Shown here piece by piece: positions 41,672-49,254 of a stretch of DNA of 64,000 bases; positions within the stretch are counted from its first letter, which is position 1; every line of letters starts with the position of its first letter. Under the pieces are notes generated by a model that was not told the DNA's origin, did not search any database, and saw nothing but the letters and a program-made list of their open reading frames with translations. This DNA comes from Kitasatospora papulosa (GTDB taxonomy: Bacteria > Actinomycetota > Actinomycetes > Streptomycetales > Streptomycetaceae): contig NZ_JNYQ01000002.1 of NCBI RefSeq assembly GCF_000717245.1, positions 310,001 through 374,000 of the forward strand. Direction: 5' to 3'. The position numbers were made by a program, and so were the translations under genes.

Positions 41672-43087
41672 TCACAGTGTGCGCAGCAGCACCGCCGGTT
41701 GTTCGACGCAGTCGGCCACGTACCTCAGGAACCCACCGGCCGTGCCGCCGTCGCAGACGCGGTGGTCGAAGGTGAGGGAGAGCTGGACGACCTGGCGGAC
41801 CGCCAGCTCACCCTCGTGCACCCAGGGTTTGGGCATGATCCGGCCGACCCCGAGCATGGCCGCTTCGGGGTGGTTGATGATGGGAGTCGAGCCGTCGACC
41901 CCGAAGACCCCGTAGTTGTTCAGCGTGAACGTCCCGCCGGTGAGCTGCGCAGGGGTCAGCTTCCCGTCCCGGGCCGCGCCGGTCAGGCGGGCGATCTCCG
42001 CGCCGATCGACTCCGCGTTCCTCGTGTGCGCGTCCCGGACGACCGGAACGACCAGGCCCCGCTCCGTCTGCGCGGCAAACCCCAGATGGACCCCGGCGAG
42101 CCGCACGATCTCCCGCGCATCCGCGTCCACCGTCGAGTTGAGCTCAGGGAACCGAGCCAGGGCCGCCGTGCAGATGCGGGCCAGCAGGGCCAGCACGGAT
42201 ACCTTCGGCCCCGCGGCGGACCCGCCGGCCGCGTTCATCGCAGCACGCGCTGCCATCAGTTCGGTGGCATCGGCGTCGACCCAGCACGTCGCGTCGGGAA
42301 TCTCCCGCCGACTGCGTGACAGCTTGTCGGCGACCGCGCCCCGGACCCCACGCAGAGGGATCCGCTCGCCCGAGGGTTCCGCCTTCGGCGCGTTCACGGG
42401 CTCTGCCCCGGCGGCAGACTTTTCGTCCGCGGCCCTGACGGCGGCCTCCACGTCCGTGCGCAGGATCAGCCCGTCACGCCCCGTGCCGACGATCTGCCGG
42501 AGATCGAGACCGTGCTGCCGCGCCAGCTTCCGGACCAGAGGGGAGATGACCGCAACGGGCCCCTGAGGCTCCACCACTCCGGATTTCGGGGCCGAAGCCA
42601 CCGCCGCAGGGGGGGTCGGCCCCGCGACCATGTACGTCTCCGCGTCCGCCCGGGCCGATGCCTTGATCCCGGTAGCCGGTACCGAGGACTCGGCCGAGAC
42701 CGGGGTGGGCCTGACCCTGCGCCTCCGGGCGACCGGTGCACCCGTGCCGTAGCCGACGAGAACGTTCCCGGACGTCCCGCTCTCGGCGGCACCGCCGCCG
42801 GTGGACCCACCGGAGTCATCGCGCCCCGCGACCGGCTCCACCGATCCGACCGCCACGGTCAACAGTGGTGCGCCTACCGGGAGCTCCGTGCCCTCCTCGC
42901 CGTATCGCGCCGTCACCACACCCCCGTACGGGCAGGGAACCTCCACCATGGCTTTGGCCGTCTCGACCTCGACGACCGGTTGGTCGACGGCGACCACGTC
43001 GCCGACCTCGACCAGCCAGCGCACGATCTCGGCCTCGGTCAGTCCTTCACCCAGGTCGGGAAGCTTGAATTCGAGTACCTGTGCCAT
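41672..43087 (-). CDS. Branched-chain alpha-keto acid dehydrogenase E2, cluster 2
   Basis: A 471-residue dihydrolipoyl acyltransferase. It has a lipoyl domain (LPDLGEGLTEAEIVRWLVEV; Lys in EVETAKAMVEVPC), a long linker, an E3-binding domain (PLVRKLARQHGLDLRQIVGTG), and a catalytic domain with LTFDHRVCDGGTAGGFLRYV containing the active-site His. Compared with the cluster-1 enzyme the motif reads HRVCDGG rather than HRLVDGE. The ATG at 43087 shares one base with the E1 beta stop (TGATG), so it is coupled to it. It is the last gene of the second operon. Confidence 0.93.
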   Translation of the reverse strand: MAQVLEFKLPDLGEGLTEAEIVRWLVEVGDVVAVDQPVVEVETAKAMVEVPCPYGGVVTARYGEEGTELPVGAPLLTVAVGSVEPVAGRDDSGGSTGGGAAESGTSGNVLVGYGTGAPVARRRRVRPTPVSAESSVPATGIKASARADAETYMVAGPTPPAAVASAPKSGVVEPQGPVAVISPLVRKLARQHGLDLRQIVGTGRDGLILRTDVEAAVRAADEKSAAGAEPVNAPKAEPSGERIPLRGVRGAVADKLSRSRREIPDATCWVDADATELMAARAAMNAAGGSAAGPKVSVLALLARICTAALARFPELNSTVDADAREIVRLAGVHLGFAAQTERGLVVPVVRDAHTRNAESIGAEIARLTGAARDGKLTPAQLTGGTFTLNNYGVFGVDGSTPIINHPEAAMLGVGRIMPKPWVHEGELAVRQVVQLSLTFDHRVCDGGTAGGFLRYVADCVEQPAVLLRTL

Positions 43088-44118
43088 CAGCTCTCCGCCT
43101 CCCACTGAAGACGGGCGACCGCGTCGAGCACCCTGTCCACGCCCGGCAGATGGTGCCGCTCCTGCATCGGCGGCGGATACGGGATGTCGAACCCTGCGAC
43201 GCGGAGGACAGGCGCCTCCAGATGGTGAAAACATCGCTCGGTGACACGCGCCGCGATCTCGCCGCCCGGACCGCCGAATCCGGACGATTCATGGACGACC
43301 ACCGCACGGCCGGTGCGGCGGACCGACGCGGCGACGGTCTCGTCGTCGAACGGCACCAGCGAGCGCAGGTCGACCACCTCGAGATCCCATCCCTCGGCCG
43401 TGGCAGCCTCGGCCGCCTCCAGGCACACGGGGAGGGACGGCCCGTAGGTGATCAGGGTCGCGCTGCGTCCGGGGCGCCGGACCACCGCCCGCCCTATCGG
43501 CTCGACCGGGGCCGGCGCATCCGGTGACCAGTCGGCCTTGGACCAGTAGAGCCGCTTGGGCTCCAGAAAGACCACCGGGTCGTCCGAGGCGATCGACTCC
43601 CTCAGCAGCCCGTACGCGTCGTCGACCGTGGCCGGCATGACGACGTGCAGGCCCGGTGTCGCCATGTAGTAGGCCTCGGAGGAATCACTGTGGTGCTCGA
43701 CTCCGCCGATCCCACCGCCGTACGGCACCCGCACCGTGATCGGCAGAGGCATGGCCCCGCCCGTCCGGTTCCGCATCTTGGCGACGTGACTGACCAACTG
43801 CTCGAACGCCGGATAGGCGAAGGCGTCGAACTGCATCTCCACCACGGGCCGCAGTCCGTACATCGCCATTCCCACGGCCGCGCCGAGAATGCCCGCCTCG
43901 GCCAGTGGCGTGTCCGTGCAGCGCTCGTCGCCGAACTCCTTCGCCAGGCCGTCGGTGACGCGGAAGACTCCACCGAGCGTTCCCACGTCCTCACCGAGGA
44001 CGTGCACCGTCGGATCCTCCGCCATCGAGTCACGCAGCGCCCGCCCGAGCGCCTGCGCCATCGTGGCCGGCTTGGCTCTGCCGGTCCGCTCACCGGCTGT
44101 CGCGGCAGCAGTGCTCAT
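43087..44118 (-). CDS. Branched-chain alpha-keto acid dehydrogenase E1 beta, cluster 2
   Basis: A 343-residue beta subunit. Motifs are LGEDVGTLGGVFRVTDGL, TPLAEAGILGAAVGMAM, VRVPYGGGIGGVEHHSDSSEA and a C-terminal LRVAGFDIPYPPPMQE. It works with the E1 alpha next to it. Its ATG overlaps the E1 alpha stop (ATGA) and its stop overlaps the E2 start, a tightly coupled operon unlike cluster 1, where genes are separated by 2-10 bases. An N-terminal extension of about 18 residues (Ala/Thr-rich) precedes the conserved domain. Confidence 0.93.
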   Translation of the reverse strand: MSTAAATAGERTGRAKPATMAQALGRALRDSMAEDPTVHVLGEDVGTLGGVFRVTDGLAKEFGDERCTDTPLAEAGILGAAVGMAMYGLRPVVEMQFDAFAYPAFEQLVSHVAKMRNRTGGAMPLPITVRVPYGGGIGGVEHHSDSSEAYYMATPGLHVVMPATVDDAYGLLRESIASDDPVVFLEPKRLYWSKADWSPDAPAPVEPIGRAVVRRPGRSATLITYGPSLPVCLEAAEAATAEGWDLEVVDLRSLVPFDDETVAASVRRTGRAVVVHESSGFGGPGGEIAARVTERCFHHLEAPVLRVAGFDIPYPPPMQERHHLPGVDRVLDAVARLQWEAES

Positions 44119-45278
44119 CGGACTCCCTCCGCGCCGTGCCCGTCGTGCGGACCGTGCTCCGCGTCCAACTCGACCCGCAACTGGTCCGCCTGTTCCCGCA
44201 GCTGACCCGTCTGCTCCTCGTAGACATGGGAGAACAGATCCATCGGGTCGAGAACCGGATCGGCGTTCATCTGCTCCCGCAGGCCCTCCGCCATCCGCTC
44301 GGCCTCCTCCCGCACCGCCGTCATGCCGTCCTCGTCCAGCAGCCCCCGCCCGGTCAGCTCCCGCTCGAGAAGCACGATGGGATCATGCGCACGCCACGTC
44401 TCCACCTCGCTGTCACCGCGGTAACGGGTTGCGTCGTCGGCGTTCGTGTGGGCGTCCATGCGGTAGGTGACGGCCTCGACCAGCGTCGGGCCCTCCCCGC
44501 GCCTGGCCCGCGCCACAGCCTCGCTCAGCACCTGGTGCATCGCTGCCGCGTCGTTGCCGTCGACCAGGCGCCCCGGCATGCCGTAACCCACGGCTTTGTG
44601 CGCGAGGGACGGCGCCGCGGTCTGCTTCGCCAAGGGCACGGAGATCGCGAAGCCGTTGTTCTGTACGAGGAACACGACCGGCGCCCGCCAGACAGCCGCG
44701 AAATTCAGCGCCTCGTGGAAATCGCCCTCACTCGTCCCGCCGTCGCCGACCATCGCGAGGGCAACCACGTCGTCGCCCTTGAGGCGCGCCGCGTGCGCCA
44801 GCCCCACGGCATGCGGCAACTGGGTGGCCAGGGGGGTGCACAGCGGGGCGATGCGGTGCTCGCGCGGGTCGTACCCGGTGTGGCGGTCGCCCCGCAGCAA
44901 CGTCAGTGCCTCGACCGGGTCCAGGCCACGCGCCACCGCGGCCAGGGTGTCGCGGTAGCTGGGGAAGAGCCAGTCCCGGTCTTCCAGCACGAGTGCCGCG
45001 GCGATCTCACATGCCTCCTGGCCGGTGCTCGACGGGTACACCGCGAGCCTGCCCTGCTTGGTGAGTGCGGTGGCCTGGGCGTTGTACCGCCGACCGCGGA
45101 CCAGCTCGGCATAGAGCCTCAGCAGCAGCTCGGGGTCGGCATCCGCTGCGGCATCGGTACCGAGCACGCGGAACGGCTCGGGGTCCGGGAGCAGCGGCGC
45201 GGGATCCGTGAGCGGCTTCCAGGCCGGGGGCGGCGTGGGCCGGTAGGCGGCTGCGCCGGGCAGCTCCTGGACCGTCAT
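44115..45278 (-). CDS. Branched-chain alpha-keto acid dehydrogenase E1 alpha, cluster 2
   Basis: A 387-residue alpha subunit. The ThDP motif is AMVGDGGTSEGDFHEALNFAAVWRAPVVFLVQNN. STGQEACEIAAALVL, LPHAVGLAHAARLKGDD and MDAHTNADDATRYRGD are family segments. The start ATG at 45278 has AGGAGG 8 bases upstream; earlier in-frame codons are non-coding. It is the first gene of the operon and diverges from bkdR across a 209-base gap that carries a TetR-type palindrome and three DnaA boxes. Confidence 0.93.
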   Translation of the reverse strand: MTVQELPGAAAYRPTPPPAWKPLTDPAPLLPDPEPFRVLGTDAAADADPELLLRLYAELVRGRRYNAQATALTKQGRLAVYPSSTGQEACEIAAALVLEDRDWLFPSYRDTLAAVARGLDPVEALTLLRGDRHTGYDPREHRIAPLCTPLATQLPHAVGLAHAARLKGDDVVALAMVGDGGTSEGDFHEALNFAAVWRAPVVFLVQNNGFAISVPLAKQTAAPSLAHKAVGYGMPGRLVDGNDAAAMHQVLSEAVARARRGEGPTLVEAVTYRMDAHTNADDATRYRGDSEVETWRAHDPIVLLERELTGRGLLDEDGMTAVREEAERMAEGLREQMNADPVLDPMDLFSHVYEEQTGQLREQADQLRVELDAEHGPHDGHGAEGVR

Positions 45279-45372
45279 GACAAGCACCTCCTGGCATCGG
45301 GGTACATCGGGGGTGTCGAAATCTGCGGGATTGTCGAGGGGTGAGCAGGCGCCGGTGTGGCGTGCCTCACCT

Positions 45373-45386
45373 ACCGATTGTTCGGT
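45373..45386. promoter_or_regulatory. PaaR-like operator, one mismatch, in the bkd2/bkdR gap
   Basis: ACCGATTGTTCGGT. It differs at one central base from the form ACCGNNCGNNCGGT found near paaN and paaA, keeping both ACCG/CGGT arms. It is 95 bases upstream of E1 alpha and 102 bases upstream of bkdR. Confidence 0.55.
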
Positions 45387-45420
45387 CGCCGACGCAATTT
45401 GGCTACAGGCACCTCCAGCC

Positions 45421-45469
45421 TGTGGACAAACGGTTCTCCACAGCCTGGGATAGGGACAGGTCGTCCACA
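45421..45469. promoter_or_regulatory. Cluster of three DnaA boxes upstream of bkdR
   Basis: Within 49 bases: TGTGGACAA at 45421-45429 (exact complement of the preferred Streptomyces box TTGTCCACA), TTCTCCACA at 45434-45442 and TCGTCCACA at 45461-45469. All are non-coding, between the bkd2 operon and bkdR. Clusters like this outside oriC are known to titrate DnaA in Streptomyces. Confidence 0.7.
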
Positions 45470-45487
45470 ACAGGGAGGCGCGGGCAG

Positions 45488-46009
45488 ATGGCAGCTGAAC
45501 AAATGGCCGACGGAGTCGTGGACCCGGGCCGTATCCCGCCCGCACGGCCGCTGGACTCCACCGACCGGGCCATCCTGCGCATCCTCCGGACGGACGGCCG
45601 CGCCTCGATACGGTCCGTCGCCGAACGCGTCCACGTCTCGCGGGCCAATGCCTACGCCCGCATCAACCGGCTCGTCGAGGACGGGGTGATCCGCGGTTTC
45701 AGCGCCCGCGTGAATCACGAACGGGCGGGGCAGGCCGCCTCCGCGTACATCACCCTCAAGATCGTCCAGAACTCCTGGCGCACCGTGCGGGAACAGCTCC
45801 AGGCCCTGCCAGGCGCCTCCCACATCGCGCTGGTCAGCGGCGACTTCGATGTCCTGCTCCTGGTGCACACCCCGGACAACCAGGCGCTGCGTGAGCTGGT
45901 CCTGACGAGGATCCAGGCCATACCGGAAGTGCTGTCGACCCGCACCCTGCTGGTGTTCGAGGAGACCGATCTCGGCCCGCGCCCCGACCGCCCGGCGGAG
46001 CTCGCCTAG
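45488..46009 (+). CDS. bkdR: Lrp/AsnC family regulator BkdR
   Basis: A 173-residue feast/famine regulator. An N-terminal helix-turn-helix (LDSTDRAILRILRTDGRASI, VAERVHVSRANAYARINRLVEDGVI) precedes a C-terminal RAM ligand-binding domain (ASAYITLKIVQN ... SHIALVSGDFDVLLLVHTPD). Its position divergent from a bkd operon matches Streptomyces BkdR, the characterised regulator of a branched-chain dehydrogenase cluster also needed for normal morphology and antibiotic production. Effectors are probably branched-chain amino acids. ATG at 45488 has GGAGG about 10 bases upstream. Confidence 0.88.
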   Translation: MAAEQMADGVVDPGRIPPARPLDSTDRAILRILRTDGRASIRSVAERVHVSRANAYARINRLVEDGVIRGFSARVNHERAGQAASAYITLKIVQNSWRTVREQLQALPGASHIALVSGDFDVLLLVHTPDNQALRELVLTRIQAIPEVLSTRTLLVFEETDLGPRPDRPAELA

Positions 46010-46068
46010 AGCGATCCGTTGGTGACCGGTCGCGAGCACGCCGGTGCACAGGCGTCAGGCTGCCGGCG

Positions 46069-46659
46069 TCAGGCGGCCCGCATGCCCTCGAAAGCGAGCC
46101 GGACGACCGTGTCGGCGAGCTGCTCCGCCTCCGGTGAGCCACCCGGTTGCGGGCGGTACCACTCGACCAGCGAATTCACCATGCCGAAGAGCAGCCGTGT
46201 CGCCAGGCGTATGTCCACGTCCGCGCGCAGGTCCCCTTCCGCCACCGCGGCCTTGAGCAGCTCGGACACCCGCTGGTCGAACTCGCGCCGACGCTCGAGG
46301 GCCCAGCGCTCCGTCCTCGTGTTGCCGCGCACCCGCAGCAGCAGCGTGACGTACGGCAGCTCCGCCGTGAGCACCTCGACCGTGCGGCGCGTGACGTACT
46401 CGACCCGGACGATCGCCCGCCCCTGTATCGCACCCGTCTCCTCGAGGATGCCGAAGAGCCCGTCGAGTGCCCGGCTCACCGCCCGCCGCAGCAGCTCCTC
46501 CTTGCCCGCCACATGGTGGTAGATGGACGACTTGGAGATGCCCGCCGCCTTGGAGAGGTGCTCCATCGACGTGCCGTCGTAGCCGCGCTCGTTGAAGACG
46601 CGGACGGCAACGGTCAGGAGCGTCTCCGGGGTGTACGTGTCCCGCTTGGCCGTGGTCAT
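46069..46659 (-). CDS. paaR: TetR family regulator, PaaR-like
   Basis: A 196-residue TetR repressor. The N-terminal HTH is LLTVAVRVFNERGYDGTSMEHLSKAAGISKSSIYHH; the C-terminal part is a helical ligand domain. ATG at 46659 with GGGAGG 9 bases upstream; longer readings lack similarity. It diverges from paaN, and the gap holds a palindrome matching the operator of corynebacterial PaaR, a TetR repressor released by phenylacetyl-CoA. The symbol is given by context and operator match; the ligand was not shown for this protein. Confidence 0.8.
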   Translation of the reverse strand: MTTAKRDTYTPETLLTVAVRVFNERGYDGTSMEHLSKAAGISKSSIYHHVAGKEELLRRAVSRALDGLFGILEETGAIQGRAIVRVEYVTRRTVEVLTAELPYVTLLLRVRGNTRTERWALERRREFDQRVSELLKAAVAEGDLRADVDIRLATRLLFGMVNSLVEWYRPQPGGSPEAEQLADTVVRLAFEGMRAA

Positions 46660-46681
46660 GACCGCGATCCTCCCCCATGAG

Positions 46682-46690
46682 TTGTCCACA
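46682..46690 (+). promoter_or_regulatory. DnaA box in the tetR/paaN gap
   Basis: TTGTCCACA, exact preferred Streptomyces DnaA box, 25 bases from the PaaR-like operator. Confidence 0.6.
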
Positions 46691-46714
46691 GGTCCCTCGG
46701 GGCCCCTTGTCCCG

Positions 46715-46728
46715 ACCGATCGTTCGGT
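46715..46728. promoter_or_regulatory. PaaR-like operator between tetR and paaN
   Basis: ACCGATCGTTCGGT fits ACCGNNCGNNCGGT. Extended to 18 bases (46712-46729) it is identical, on the opposite strand, to the site in the paaA leader. It lies about 55 bases from both divergent start codons. Confidence 0.78.
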
Positions 46729-46782
46729 TACTCTAACTCCGTCAGCACATCCCTGCCCGGCTCGACGAGGAGTTGGTCCGTC

Positions 46783-48483
46783 ATGGCCGCCGAGCTTTCC
46801 CCCGAGAAGCTGTCCGAGATCCACCGCCCGACGCTCGACCAGGCCCTCGACGCGATCCGCACGCGCGCCTACTGGTCCCCGCACCCCGAGCACCCGAAGG
46901 CCTACGGCACGGAAGGCCTCGCCGGCAGCCTCGGCGCGGCCGAGGGCAAGGCCGCGTTCGACGCCGTGCTCAACACCCGGCTGGATCTCGGCCAGCCCGG
47001 CACCGACGGATGGACCGGCGGCGAGATCTCGCCGTACGGACCGGAGCTCGGCGTCGAGTATCCGCATGCCGATCCCGACGTCCTGCTTCCCGCCATGAGT
47101 GCCGCCATGGGCTCCTGGCGTGCGGCGGGACCGGAGACGAGGGCCCTGGTCTGCCTGGAGATCCTCGCCCGGATCAGCGCGCGTACGCACGAGCTGGCGC
47201 ATGCCGTGATGCACACCAGCGGTCAGGCGTTCGTGATGGCCTTCCAGGCCGGCGGCCCGCATGCCCAGGACCGCGGGCTCGAGGCTGTGGCCTACGCCTT
47301 CGAGGAGCAGACGCGCACCCCGCGCAGCGCCGACTGGTCGAAACCCCAGGGCAAGCGCGACCCGCTGCGGCTGCACAAGTCGTACACGGCGGCCGGGCGC
47401 GGCATCTCGCTGCTGATCGGCTGCAACACATTCCCCACGTGGAACGGCTACCCGGGCCTCTTCGCCTCGCTGGCGACCGGCAACCCCGTTCTGGTGAAGC
47501 CGCACCCACGCGCGGTGCTGCCGCTCGCGCTCACCGTCCAGCTGGCGCGTGAGGTGCTGACCCAGGCGGGATTCGACCCGAATCTGGTCGCCATGGCGGC
47601 GGAGCGGCCTGGCGAGGGCATCGCCAAGACCCTCGCGGTGCGGCCCGAAGTGAAGATCATCGACTACACCGGTTCCACCGCCTTCGGAGACTGGCTGGAG
47701 ACCAACGCCAGGCAGGCCCAGGTCTACACGGAGAAGGCGGGCGTCAACACGATCGTCGTCGACTCCACCGACGACTACCGGGGCATGCTCTCCAACCTGG
47801 CCTTCTCGCTCTCCCTCTACAGCGGCCAGATGTGCACCACCCCGCAGAACCTCCTCATTCCGCGCGACGGCATCACCACCGACGCGGGTGCCAAGACCTA
47901 CGAGGAGGTGGTGACGGACATCGCAGCGGCGGTGAACGGCCTTCTCGGCGACGACGCACGGGCCAACGGCCTGCTCGGCGCCCTGGTGAATCCGGATGTG
48001 AAGGCCAGGCTGGAGGGCGCCTCGGCCCTGGGGGAGGTCGCGCTCGCCTCACGCACGGTCGTCAACCCCGACTTCCCCGAGGCCGTGGTCCGCACGCCGG
48101 TCCTCGTGAAGCTCGACGGCGCCGAGTCCGACGACGACGCGCCGTACCTCTCGGAGTGCTTCGGCCCGGTCTCGTTCGCGGTCGCCGTCGGCTCGACCGG
48201 TGAGGCGCTGGATCTGCTGCGCCGCACCATCCGCGAGAAGGGCGCCATGACCGTCGGCGCGTACACCACCTCTCCCGAGGTGGAACGCGCGGTGGAGGAC
48301 GTCTGCTTCGAGGAATCGGCTCAGCTCTCGCTGAACCTCACCGGCGGGGTGTACGTCAACCAGACAGCGGCCTTCTCCGACTTCCACGGGTCGGGAGGCA
48401 ACCCGGCCGCCAACGCGGCACTCTGCGACGGGGCGTTCGTGTCCAACCGGTTCCGGATGGTGGAGGTCCGCCGCCAGGCCTGA
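46783..48483 (+). CDS. paaN: Phenylacetic acid degradation protein PaaN (aldehyde dehydrogenase type)
   Basis: A 566-residue protein of the aldehyde dehydrogenase superfamily, PaaN subfamily. Motifs are GCNTFPTWNGYPGLFASLATGNPVLVKPHP, DYTGSTAFGDWLE, YTEKAGVNTIVVDS and the nucleophile region YSGQMCTTPQNLLIP. It lacks the hydratase domain of PaaZ, so it cannot by itself do both ring-opening reactions; in the Paa pathway the semialdehyde formed after ring hydrolysis is oxidised by such a domain. It is preceded by a PaaR-like operator. It is separated from paaABCDE by three opposite-strand genes but is probably co-regulated with it. Confidence 0.88.
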   Translation: MAAELSPEKLSEIHRPTLDQALDAIRTRAYWSPHPEHPKAYGTEGLAGSLGAAEGKAAFDAVLNTRLDLGQPGTDGWTGGEISPYGPELGVEYPHADPDVLLPAMSAAMGSWRAAGPETRALVCLEILARISARTHELAHAVMHTSGQAFVMAFQAGGPHAQDRGLEAVAYAFEEQTRTPRSADWSKPQGKRDPLRLHKSYTAAGRGISLLIGCNTFPTWNGYPGLFASLATGNPVLVKPHPRAVLPLALTVQLAREVLTQAGFDPNLVAMAAERPGEGIAKTLAVRPEVKIIDYTGSTAFGDWLETNARQAQVYTEKAGVNTIVVDSTDDYRGMLSNLAFSLSLYSGQMCTTPQNLLIPRDGITTDAGAKTYEEVVTDIAAAVNGLLGDDARANGLLGALVNPDVKARLEGASALGEVALASRTVVNPDFPEAVVRTPVLVKLDGAESDDDAPYLSECFGPVSFAVAVGSTGEALDLLRRTIREKGAMTVGAYTTSPEVERAVEDVCFEESAQLSLNLTGGVYVNQTAAFSDFHGSGGNPAANAALCDGAFVSNRFRMVEVRRQA

Positions 48484-48515
48484 GCCAGGCCCCGCGGGCG
48501 GCCCGTACGGCGTAC

Positions 48516-48541
48516 GGTGGAGCGGGTGACCCCGCTCCACC
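48516..48541. terminator. Terminator between paaN and the RNA methyltransferase gene
   Basis: A perfect 11-bp stem (GGTGGAGCGGG / CCCGCTCCACC) with a TGAC loop, between convergent genes. Confidence 0.85.
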
Positions 48542-48543
48542 GG

Positions 48544-49254
48544 TCACCCGGCCTGTGGATCCGTGATGTCCGCGTACCGCTGCACCCAGGCGTGCATCGC
48601 GATGGCTGCCGCCGCCCCGGCGTTGATCGACCGCGTAGAGCCGAACTGTGCGATCGAGCACACCATCGAGGCGTGTTCGCGTGCCTCCTCAGTCAGCCCG
48701 GGCCCCTCCTGTCCGAACAGGAGCACACACCGGCGCGGCAGCTCCGTACGCTCCAGCGGCACGGCCCCGGGGAGGTTGTCGATGCCGATGATCGGGAGCC
48801 CCTCGGCAGCCGCCCATGCGGTCAGGTCCGCCGTGTCCGGGTGGTGGCGCACATGCTGGTAGCGGTCGGTGACCATGGCCCCCCGCCGGTTCCACCGCCT
48901 GCGCCCCACGATGTGGATCTCCTTCGCGAGGAAGGCATTGGCGGTACGCACGACCGAGCCGATGTTGAAGTCGTGACCCCAGTTCTCCACCGCCACGTGG
49001 AAGTCGTGACGCCGGGTGTCGAGATCGGCGACGATCGCTTCCCGCGTCCAGTATCGGTAGGCGTCGCCCACGTTGCGCCGGTCCCCGTCGGCGAGGAGCT
49101 GGGGGTCGTAGCGCTCTCCCTCGGGCCAGGGCAGCGGGTGCGGCCCGACGCCGATCACGGCGCCGTACCCGTCGTCGTACTGGATCGGTTCCGTGGACGG
49201 ATCGGGCGCCGCTGCCGCTCGGGGCTCTTCTGTACTGCCGGTCTCGCTGGTCAC
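48544..49254 (-). CDS. TrmH/SpoU family RNA methyltransferase
   Basis: A 236-residue SPOUT enzyme that 2'-O-methylates ribose in tRNA or rRNA using SAM. The three SpoU motifs are present: HDFNIGSVVRTANAF (motif 1), CVLLFGQEGPGL (motif 2) and STRSINAGAAAAIAMHAW (motif 3). An N-terminal acidic tail of about 25 residues precedes them. The target nucleotide is not evident. The GTG overlaps the HTTM gene stop (GTGA), so it is the last gene of a three-gene operon. Confidence 0.88.
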   Translation of the reverse strand: MTSETGSTEEPRAAAAPDPSTEPIQYDDGYGAVIGVGPHPLPWPEGERYDPQLLADGDRRNVGDAYRYWTREAIVADLDTRRHDFHVAVENWGHDFNIGSVVRTANAFLAKEIHIVGRRRWNRRGAMVTDRYQHVRHHPDTADLTAWAAAEGLPIIGIDNLPGAVPLERTELPRRCVLLFGQEGPGLTEEAREHASMVCSIAQFGSTRSINAGAAAAIAMHAWVQRYADITDPQAG

